A stretch of DNA of 64,000 nucleotides from Paenibacillus donghaensis. Its GTDB lineage: Bacteria > Bacillota > Bacilli > Paenibacillales > Paenibacillaceae. The notes beneath the pieces were generated by a model. The model saw only the letters and a list, made by a program, of their open reading frames with translations. It was not told the origin of the DNA and ran no database searches. Positions 35,718 to 44,557 of the stretch are shown piece by piece. Both the position numbers and the translations under genes were made by a program. Each line of letters starts with the position of its first letter. Position 1 is the stretch's first letter. The DNA lies in contig NZ_CP021780.1 of assembly GCF_002192415.1 (NCBI RefSeq), positions 7,316,001-7,380,000 of the forward strand, in the 5' to 3' direction.

Positions 35718-36394
35718 CCTGCAATACTACAGTTTTTTTCGGGCAAATACGGCTTTCGGGACCCAAAGCCTGCAAAAATACAGGAATATACACCTCCAGG
35801 AAAGTTCACAGGCCCCATTGCCGAGAAAACCTGCACTATTGCAGGCATTCAGCAAACCAGGAGAAGAATAGAGGGAAAACCTGTACTTTTACAGGCATTT
35901 CTCTTCGGGTGAGCATCCGGATCTCTTGGTCCATAAGAGTTGCTCTGCGAAACGGCTTCTACATCAGTAGAGAGATCTAAGTGCTCACTGTTCCTCAGAC
36001 TTAACTGCGCTCTGTACAGCTAAAAGCAGCGATTTTGCGCCAAATGACGTTTTAACTGCATTCTGTACAGCTAAATTCTCGGAAAACAGCGCTTCAGGGG
36101 CAATGGTGAGAATGTAACTGTACGAAATACACCTATACCCCATTCCGGTTCAATTTCATGATAAATAGCTGTACGAAATACACTTAAGCTCGCTCACTAC
36201 CCCTGCTGCGTCGATTTCTCCTCCCCTACTTGCCCTATTTACTCTCCACAACATCATTTCTACTGCTATTTCCACTTCTACCCTAGAAATTACGAATTTC
36301 CATCTTCATGGGTGCCGCGCAGCAGAATGGACGACCTTTGCAGGCTTGGGGTCCCGACAGCTGTTCTTACACGAAGAAACTGCACCATTGCAGG
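35718..36394. repeat. Family C palindromes (CCTGYA-N4-TRCAGG), first cluster
   Basis: Sixteen-base imperfect palindromes occur at 35718-35733, 35769-35784, 35830-35845, 35880-35895 and, apart, 36379-36394. Arms are constant and the central four bases differ each time: ATAC, AAAA, CTAT, CTTT, CCAT. The interval 35441-36528 contains no gene I can support; it consists of this cluster, the family F cluster and unassigned sequence. Confidence 0.75.
36001..36187. repeat. Family F palindromes (TTARCTGYA-N5-TRCAGYTAA)
   Basis: Four units: 36001-36023 and 36052-36074 in one orientation with loops CTCTG and TTCTG, and 36113-36137 and 36166-36187 in the other orientation with loop CGAAA. Arms share the CTGYA/TRCAG core with family C. 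The pairs could also fold with each other as one large inverted structure. Confidence 0.65.
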
Positions 36395-36528
36395 AATATG
36401 TGTCTGGGGTGATAGAGATGTCCCGTTGAGTTTAAAGCGCGGGACCTTGCGCTGCTCTAACCGCCATCCATGTCTATTGCGGGTTCTAAATCAATTACGC
36501 GCCGGGTAAAAACTTCTGAAATGCTAGA

Positions 36529-37797
<1,269 letters not shown>

Positions 37798-37844
37798 CTA
37801 TTCATTCAACCTCCAATAATTAAGTTGTTCCACCAAGTGGACGC

Positions 37845-37872
37845 AAAAAAACACAGGCAATCTGCCTGTGTT
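37845..37872 (-). terminator. Intrinsic terminator inside the hflX leader
   Basis: AACACAGGC and GCCTGTGTT form a 9-bp perfect stem around AGATT (37850-37858 with 37864-37872). On the minus strand it runs into a T-tract of about seven. It lies upstream of hflX, so it must be bypassed for hflX expression. Confidence 0.85.
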
Positions 37873-37994
37873 AACAGTAGGGCTAGAGGACTTCAAGAAT
37901 AGAGACCCCAAAGAGGCAGAACCTCTGCGGGTATCCTTATGGTCTTCCATAACAAATGAAATAAAGAAACCTCGGGGAGATAGGAAGCTAGAGA

Positions 37995-38018
37995 CTACAC
38001 TCCTGCTTTTCTCCCCAT
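37995..38018 (-). CDS. Candidate leader peptide uORF (MGRKAGV) of hflX
   Basis: ATG at 38018 is preceded, 10 bases away, by AGAAGG, and the frame ends after seven codons at TAG. It lies between the first leader hairpin and the terminator, where ribosome stalling could change folding. An alternative 79-codon frame (38037 to 37798) spans the terminator and ends next to the hflX start but has no ribosome site. Both are weak candidates. Confidence 0.3.
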   Translation of the reverse strand: MGRKAGV

Positions 38019-38283
38019 AGGGTGGTTTCCTTCTCATTGCTATGGCTTGCGGGTAACGTTAAAAATGTACAGACCAAATCCTGAGTCCTCTGCACAAAAG
38101 GCAGAGCTTAAGGCGCTATTTAATTAGCCGCGCGCATTAATTCTAACTCGGATATAGTCTATCACACGTACCCCTCCGTTCAATTCAAGTTAAGTCGAGT
38201 GTACCATAGGGTTTTTGGGATGGCAAACGGGCAGAGCAATATTTTGATAAATTTAAATTCGGATTCGAGAGGAGCTACAACTA

Positions 38284-39321
38284 TTGTTTGCCAGAAAACC
38301 GAAATCCGCCCCCGACAATCAATCGCCCGATGTATTGCTGCAGGCCAGCCGTGCGCTCCAGAAACAGCTTGAGGAGAATAAGTATCCGCTTCAGCTGCAG
38401 CTGGACGACGGTCCTCCAGAGCTTGTCGAGATCGCAAATATTGTGAATGCTGCGCTTCATCCCGATGAACAGGAGGATGTGCTGCAGGCTTCTGCCGATC
38501 ATATGCTGGACTATTCAGGAAACACACCGTACGATCTCAATTACAGGCTGCTTGTTCGATATTCATGAGAAGAAGCTGAAGGAAGAGCAGCTGCACGCGC
38601 TTGTCACCAGGTATGATCTAATCAACCGTGCTTTGGTAGAGGCCCCTTGGGATATGGTGGTTGTTGCCGGCGATGTGGTCAACCCGGACAATGCGTTCTG
38701 GTGGTCGTCGCAGTTCCGGACTACACTCGGGTTTCCAGATGAAACGGTTGACAAGAATGGGGTGCCGCTGCGGGTAGCGGGAACGATCCGTGATATTACC
38801 TATGAGAAAAATAAAGAAACGGTCGTTCAGGAGATGACCAACAGGCTGGAGCTGTTGTCAGACTGCATTAACGAAATGGTTGGGGCATTAATGCGGCAAC
38901 GGAGCAGGCTCAGGAGGTCGCCGTGGCCCAGGAGAAGTCTGCGGAGGCGGCCAATTACATCAAGAAGAGTGCAGACGAAACCTCGCTGATCTCCAATTTC
39001 ATCAAGGAAATTGCCAATCAGACCAATCTGCTTGGCCTTAATGCTTCTATTGAAGCTGCACGTGCGGGCGAGCATGGCCGGGGGTTCGGCGTGGTGGCCG
39101 ATGAAGTGAGGAAGCTGGCGGACCATAGTGCTGCGGCTGGCGGCAATATCGAGAAAAGCCTCTCGGATATGAAGCAGTATGTTGACGAGATTCTGGCCCA
39201 TATTCATAACATGGCGATTCTGACCCATGGACAGACCGCGCTTGCCGAGCAGGTTAATGCTTCGATGGATGAAATTAACAGTATGTCTAAATCTCTGGTA
39301 GACTTCGCTAGAAGCATATAA
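38284..39321 (+). pseudogene. Degraded PAS-containing methyl-accepting chemotaxis-like protein
   Basis: Three successive reading frames carry pieces of one protein. Frame 1 (38284-38568) has LLQASRALQKQLEENKYPL and an HPDEQEDVLQASADHMLDYS PAS-type segment. Frame 2 (from about 38559) has FDIHEKKLKEEQL, then AFWWSSQFRTTLGFPDE joined directly to VDKNGVPLRVAGTIRDITYE, with the middle of the second PAS domain missing. Frame 3 (38923-39321) has the signalling tip [20 protein letters not shown] and [12 protein letters not shown]. The joins imply internal deletions and at least two frameshifts. The original would have been a soluble chemoreceptor. Confidence 0.85.
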
Positions 39322-39578
39322 TCGCCTTGCCCCCTTTTGCAGCGAATCTGTCATTCATACAGAAACTTCCAATCGGAGCTGTATACTATGTAGAATGCGA
39401 AGCTTAGCTGGAGGGGTGTGAGGATGCTGTGCCTGTGCTACTTCAAGAGTGGAAGCCATGACAAAAAATAAAATGCCTTTCATCACCCGCAGATGCTTCA
39501 CGGGCGGATGACAAGGCATTTTTGTATTTAAAATATAAGGGGACAACCAGGCTGGGGTCAGGTAATACAGCAGGCCGG

Positions 39579-42500
39579 TCAGCCCATCCACTCCCGCCGC
39601 AGCGTGAACAGATCCTTCAGCGCATCGGTGGACAGCTCGGTAATCCAGCCCTCCGAGGTGGAGATTACGTTGTCGCTCAGCTGCTGCTTGTTCTCCAGCA
39701 TCTCGTCGATTCTCTCCTCCAGCGTGCCGAGCGAGATGAACTTATGCACCTGCACATCGCGAGTCTGACCAATCCGGTAGGCCCGGTCCGTGGCCTGATT
39801 CTCGACAGCCGGGTTCCACCAGCGGTCAAAGTGGAACACATGGTTGGCGGCGGTAAGGTTGAGGCCAACACCGCCTGCCTTCAGCGACAGGATAAATACA
39901 TTCGGCTGATCGGACTTGGCCGCTGCCGCCTGCGGCCCATGCTCTGCCGGAGGTTGAGGCGTCTGGAAGCGTTCGATCATCTTGTCGCGTGCGGTTTTGG
40001 AGGTGCTGCCGTTCAGGTAGAGCACCGGCTCCTGCAGCTCCTGCTCCAGCACGGCCTGAAGCATCTTGCCCATGCCGATATATTGGGTGAAGATCAGGCA
40101 GCGCTCATTCTCCTCGCGCAGCTCGCGGACCATGGCCAGCAGCCGTTCCAGCTTGGCGGAGCGTTCGATCAGCGCCGCCGTGTCCAGCACCATGCCCGGC
40201 TCGGGTTCAGGCAGGGCTTCCTTGTTCAGCAGCATCGGATGATCGCACAGCTGCTTCAGCCCGGTTAAGGCGCTGAGAATCGCACCTTTGCGCTCGATAC
40301 CTTCCAGCTTCTGCATCCGCTCCAGCAGTCCGTTTACCGTCTGGTCGTACAGCGCCGCCTGCTCGGCGGTCAGGTGAACATAGGTTTTCATTTCATTTTT
40401 GTCCGGCAGATCCAGCTGAATGGCCGGGTCCTTCTTCTTGCGACGCAGCATAAACGGCTTCACCAGCCGCTGCAGATCCTCGGTCCGGTCCGTGTTATGC
40501 TCCTTCTCGATAGCACCTACGAACCGGTCGTTGAACGCTTTGGGGCTCCCCAGATATCCCGGCGTAATGAAATCATATATCGACCACAGCTCGGATAGAC
40601 GGTTCTCAATCGGCGTACCTGTCAGGGCAATCCGGTGCAACGCCGGGAAGCTGCGCACCGCTGCAGACTGCTTCGTCTGGGCGTTCTTGATATTCTGCGC
40701 TTCATCGAGGCAGACAGCCGCCCAGGTGAACTCTCTCAGCAGTTCCTGATCCAGCGACGCGGTAGCGTAGGAGGTCAGCACCACATCCGCCTGTGACGCC
40801 GCGCCGTAGAAGAACCCGGCATCCAGCCTGCGGCTGCCGTAATGCAGCATCACATTCAGCGATGGGCCGAAGCGCTGCAGCTCCTTCTGCCAGTTGCCAA
40901 GTACGGAGGTCGGGCAGATGATCAGTGCAGGCCAGCCGGGCGGATCGGTCTGGCGGCGGCCCACCGCACCGCTCTCGCCGGACTGCTCTTTAATATGCAG
41001 CAGGTAGGCGATCAGCTGCACGGTTTTGCCAAGCCCCATGTCGTCGGCCAGGCAGGCGCCCAGACCGAAGCGGCGCAGGAAAGCCAGCCAAGCGAATCCT
41101 TCATGCTGATAATTGCGCAGCTCCGCCCGCAGGCTGGCCGGAACCGGTGGCTGCGGCCATTGCGAGCGCTGGCCGAGCTGACTGATCAGCCGCACGAGAT
41201 GCTCGTTCAGCTCCACCTCCAGCCGGACGCGGGCTGCTTCCTCCTGTTGCTGCTCTTCTGCAGCCTCAGCAGCCTGCTCGTCTTGCTGGGCGGCAGCCAG
41301 CAGATGCAGCTGCAGCACATCCTGGAAGGACAAGCCCTTGGACTTGTCCACCCCGGCCATGGCTCGCTGGATCTGGCTCAGCAGCGCAGGGTCCAGCGAG
41401 ATCCATTTGCCGCGGAACTGGACCAGCCGTTCCCCGCGCGCAACCAGCTCGGCGAATTCGGCCTCCGAGAGATCCGCATCGCCAATCGAGATCCGCCAGT
41501 CGAAATCGACCAGCGAATCCAGCCCGAACAGCGAATCCCCGCCGCGTTCGCTGCCTTCGCCGGAGCTGACCTTGGCGCGCAGGCGCGGTTTCTTGCGGCT
41601 GGCGGCCTGCCACCACGCCGGCAGCAGCACCTGCCAGCCGGCCGCGAGCAGCCGCTGGCTGTCCGCTGTCAGGAACCGCCAGGCGACTTCGTCGCTGAGC
41701 GGGACTGACAGCACATCGCTGCCCGGCGCGAAGCGCTCCGCAGGCAGCAGACCCTGCAGGCGCGCCAGCCAGCCGGCGGCGCGCTCCTCCACATGGCCGG
41801 ACCAGCCGGACGGCCATGTGCCCAGCGGCTCGCCCGTGTCGGCGAGCCGGAGCGGAGCAAGGACGGAGGGGTCGGCTTTGTCCTGCAGCACCAGCTGCAG
41901 GCGCCAATGCCACTCCTCCCCGTCCGGCTCCAGCAGCTGCAGCGCGGGCCGGAACGGCGCGCTGTCGGCCTTCCAGCCGATGGAGATCAGCCAGCCGGCT
42001 TCATCCATCCCGGCCGCCGCTGTACCGCTGCGCTCGAACAGCAGCGGGAATTCGCTGCGCAGATCGCCGGCTTCGGCTTCTGACGCATAATAGCGCTCCG
42101 ACACGGCGGCGGAGAACGCCGCGCGGACACCCGCGCCATAAGAGCTGCCGCGTTCGAGGCCGGTCAGCGCTGCTGCGCCGCCGCTCTCCGCCGCTGCCTT
42201 GCGCAGCGTCTCGTCTTCCCAGATCCACTGCAGCCGGCCTTCGCGGTAAGCCCTCAGGCTCGGAATGTATTTCTTCTGCGTCAGGCAGTCGGCCAGCAGG
42301 GGAGCCAGTCCGGTCAGGCGGGCCGCCTCACCTTCCCAGCTCCATTCCACATGCTGCAGCAGCTGCTGCTCCGCGAAGAAAGGAATTACCTGCTCCGCAG
42401 GCAGCAGCACCAGCTCGGCATACTCTCCGGCTTGTTGAACCATTAATTCCGTTCCATAGAAGGATTCCTCATGCCAGGCAAACAGCTTCTGCTTGAGGAT

Positions 42501-42605
42501 GAGGCCGGATATGAAGTCTCCGTTGTCTGTGGTTCCATATAATAAGGCATCCCCATGCTCACTGAGGGTTAGCCGAACGATAATCTTGCGTAGAGGTGTG
42601 ATCAT
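39579..42605 (-). CDS. SNF2/RapA-like DEAD/DEAH-box helicase
   Basis: 1008 residues. The C-terminal half holds the SNF2 motor: motif I ACLADDMGLGKTVQLIAYLL, motif II CLDEAQNIKN, motif III ALTGTPIENRLSELWSI, then LIFTQYIGMG, FILSLKAGGVGLNLTAANHV and DRWWNPAVENQATDRAYRIG. The N-terminal half, rich in Ala/Glu/Trp, is a SNF2-associated region. Such bacterial proteins translocate on DNA and probably remodel nucleoprotein complexes. It overlaps by 4 bases with the upstream SWIM-domain gene, a recurrent pairing in Firmicutes; the two products probably work together. Confidence 0.93.
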   Translation of the reverse strand: MITPLRKIIVRLTLSEHGDALLYGTTDNGDFISGLILKQKLFAWHEESFYGTELMVQQAGEYAELVLLPAEQVIPFFAEQQLLQHVEWSWEGEAARLTGLAPLLADCLTQKKYIPSLRAYREGRLQWIWEDETLRKAAAESGGAAALTGLERGSSYGAGVRAAFSAAVSERYYASEAEAGDLRSEFPLLFERSGTAAAGMDEAGWLISIGWKADSAPFRPALQLLEPDGEEWHWRLQLVLQDKADPSVLAPLRLADTGEPLGTWPSGWSGHVEERAAGWLARLQGLLPAERFAPGSDVLSVPLSDEVAWRFLTADSQRLLAAGWQVLLPAWWQAASRKKPRLRAKVSSGEGSERGGDSLFGLDSLVDFDWRISIGDADLSEAEFAELVARGERLVQFRGKWISLDPALLSQIQRAMAGVDKSKGLSFQDVLQLHLLAAAQQDEQAAEAAEEQQQEEAARVRLEVELNEHLVRLISQLGQRSQWPQPPVPASLRAELRNYQHEGFAWLAFLRRFGLGACLADDMGLGKTVQLIAYLLHIKEQSGESGAVGRRQTDPPGWPALIICPTSVLGNWQKELQRFGPSLNVMLHYGSRRLDAGFFYGAASQADVVLTSYATASLDQELLREFTWAAVCLDEAQNIKNAQTKQSAAVRSFPALHRIALTGTPIENRLSELWSIYDFITPGYLGSPKAFNDRFVGAIEKEHNTDRTEDLQRLVKPFMLRRKKKDPAIQLDLPDKNEMKTYVHLTAEQAALYDQTVNGLLERMQKLEGIERKGAILSALTGLKQLCDHPMLLNKEALPEPEPGMVLDTAALIERSAKLERLLAMVRELREENERCLIFTQYIGMGKMLQAVLEQELQEPVLYLNGSTSKTARDKMIERFQTPQPPAEHGPQAAAAKSDQPNVFILSLKAGGVGLNLTAANHVFHFDRWWNPAVENQATDRAYRIGQTRDVQVHKFISLGTLEERIDEMLENKQQLSDNVISTSEGWITELSTDALKDLFTLRREWMG

Positions 42606-44257
42606 GAAATCAGGTTTCCTTTCCGCAGCTCCTCCTGCAGTGCGCGCAGTCTGCTGTGCTTTGCCGTGAAGGAGCTTAGGAACAGCTCCCAGCGTTCCTC
42701 GCGTTTGATTTTTTTGTACAGCTTGGCCAGCCGTTTCAGCAGCTTCACCGCCGCCTTATAGCTGTCACGGTTCTTCTCGATCACGAAACGCTCCACCGCC
42801 TGGTGATAGAAGGGCAGCAGCAGCTCAGGCGCATGCTTCTCCAGCGGCTGCAGGTCGCGAACCCGGAAGTCCGAGGGGGCTGCGCCGCTGGAGATCTGGT
42901 AATCCATCCACTCCTGCCATTTGCCGCGGCCGAGCAGCTTCTCATCATATAAATCACGGGAGAAGGGCAGCATCTCGGTTAGAGTGCTCCACATTCTAGG
43001 CTCCTCTTCAGGCAGATGGCTGAGCGCCTCCTCCCAACATTCGGAATACCGTTTCAAGCTATAATAATGCTTATTCAGCTGCGGTCCAATCCGCACCAGC
43101 CAGTCCACCAGCCGATCCCATTCTTCGTCTGCGATGATAATCTCTATGAAATCCATCCATTCTCCAGGCTGAATTCCCGGCTGCTCCGCTGCCAGCTGCA
43201 GGAACTCCCAAGCCGCGAGGTCATCCTCCAGATAGAAATACATCCGCCCCTGGGCGAGCCGCCAGGAATTCTTGCTGAGTGCTGCGCCAAGCTCAGCCTC
43301 CGCCTGCCGCAGCAGGGAGATTTCGTTGAGATAAACCTCAGGCTCGGCTGTATAGTAGGCAATCCAGTTGTCCCACACCAGACTATAGAATAGCGAGAAA
43401 GGAGGTTCATCCCGCCGTCCCCGGGTTTCGGTCAGCATGGCTTGACGCAGCAGAGCCACAGTATCCATCAGCCGGGTGAATTGGTCCGGTTCGCTGTTTA
43501 GTGGCAGGTCTTGCTCCAGCAGGTGTTCTCCGATATATTCCTGAAGATCAGATACGGCTATTTGGGTGTAATATCCTAAAGAGGAGCCATATCCCTGAGG
43601 CAGGGAAGAAATGCCGGTTCCAGGAATCAGCGTCTCCAGTACATACAGTCTGGAATTGAGCTGGAAGAGCAGCGTTGCTGCAGGGCCAAGCTCAGGCTGG
43701 TACTCCGTAATCGCCGCCAGCGCCTTCTCGACATATTGAGAGTTACGGACGCTCTGTGCCAGCGGTGCAACAGCGGTGGCGAAATACTCGCGCCACTGTG
43801 TGACCGTTGCGCTCCCAAGCTGCTTCGCCAGCTGCTTCAGCTGCTGCTTGGTGGGGCGACGGCTCGCGCCGCCGGAATCACTGCCGGAGTCTTGCACGGT
43901 CCTTATTACGGCTGCTTTGGCGTTAGCCAGCATGTTTACCGAGCGATTCTGCTGTTCGGCATAACACATCAGCAAAGCCGCCATATGCTTGCAGGGGCCA
44001 CCGACCGGGCAGTTGCAGCGGCCGAGGCGCAGGTCGGTCAGATCGACCGACACCACATAATCCTCCCGGCCTTCAACAATGGCCTTCAGGCCGGGAGGTC
44101 CGAACTCGTTGCTGCGCATCGTACGCACGCGCCGCTGTTTATAGTATTGGAACCCCCGCTTAAGGGTAAGATCATCGAAACAATAGGCTACATTCTGTAT
44201 AAGCCAGTTCCACCGGTTGTCATCAAGCGTATAGTCATTCAGCTTCTCCATGGTCAA
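42602..44257 (-). CDS. SWIM zinc-finger domain protein, partner of the SNF2 helicase
   Basis: 551 residues from a TTG at 44257 (5 bases behind AGGAG) or 549 from the ATG at 44251. The zinc site is GRCNCPVGGPCKHMAALLMC near residues 79-98, the CxC...CxH of SWIM domains. The rest is helical and repeat-like with many Trp/Leu. SWIM proteins of this type bind nucleic acid or proteins and accompany SNF2 helicases. First gene of the two-gene unit. Confidence 0.88.
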   Translation of the reverse strand: MTMEKLNDYTLDDNRWNWLIQNVAYCFDDLTLKRGFQYYKQRRVRTMRSNEFGPPGLKAIVEGREDYVVSVDLTDLRLGRCNCPVGGPCKHMAALLMCYAEQQNRSVNMLANAKAAVIRTVQDSGSDSGGASRRPTKQQLKQLAKQLGSATVTQWREYFATAVAPLAQSVRNSQYVEKALAAITEYQPELGPAATLLFQLNSRLYVLETLIPGTGISSLPQGYGSSLGYYTQIAVSDLQEYIGEHLLEQDLPLNSEPDQFTRLMDTVALLRQAMLTETRGRRDEPPFSLFYSLVWDNWIAYYTAEPEVYLNEISLLRQAEAELGAALSKNSWRLAQGRMYFYLEDDLAAWEFLQLAAEQPGIQPGEWMDFIEIIIADEEWDRLVDWLVRIGPQLNKHYYSLKRYSECWEEALSHLPEEEPRMWSTLTEMLPFSRDLYDEKLLGRGKWQEWMDYQISSGAAPSDFRVRDLQPLEKHAPELLLPFYHQAVERFVIEKNRDSYKAAVKLLKRLAKLYKKIKREERWELFLSSFTAKHSRLRALQEELRKGNLIS

Positions 44258-44413
44258 TCAATCTCCTGTACATCCAGATAGCTTCTATTATAACATTGTA
44301 GATATAACATTGTAGACCGTAAGCCTGATCCTCTCTTGAAGCCTGATCCCCTTATATGATCGCTGCAATAACACGAAATGCTGCAGGCTGTGAAGAATAT
44401 GATAGGCTCCAAT

Positions 44414-44485
44414 CAAGTGGAAACGGCTTCTCCGTCCTTTTAAAAGGACGGAGAGTTTCAGCGAGAAATAGAAGGATAATTTATA
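44414..44485 (-). repeat. Family A intergenic palindromic repeat, copy 2 (inverted)
   Basis: CAAGTGGAAACGGCTTCT, inner stem CCGTCCTTTTAAAAGGACGG, then GTTTCAGCGAGAAATAG and GATAATTTATA, the reverse complement of copy 1. It ends about 70 bases before the membrane AraC regulator gene. The interval 44258-44557 otherwise shows no gene. Confidence 0.8.
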
Positions 44486-44557
44486 GCGTGGAATATAAAA
44501 TTTTTTATATATTGAAAAAAGGCTGGAAGTGTTACTCTGGAAGTTGGCACTTTAGAA

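Larger units (their letters stand above)
37798..38165 (-). ncRNA. hflX 5' leader with putative ribosome- or antibiotic-responsive attenuator
   Basis: About 370 bases without a clear protein gene precede hflX. The leader contains a hairpin at 38088-38106 (CTCTGC/GCAGAG), a second at 37912-37926 (AGAGG/CCTCT) and the terminator at 37845-37872. AGAGGACT (transcript sense, 38084-38091) is perfectly complementary to AGTCCTCT (37885-37892), giving an alternative long-range pairing. This fits attenuation as described upstream of hflX/hflXr genes in Listeria and other Firmicutes. A -35-like TTGAAT with a TGATAG -10 at an 18-base spacing lies just upstream of 38160. Confidence 0.55.

Noticed and set aside
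37798..38165. T-box, SAM or lysine riboswitch upstream of hflX
   Set aside because: No T-box GGTGGNACCGCG-like antiterminator sequence and no recognisable riboswitch core. The downstream gene is not an amino acid gene.
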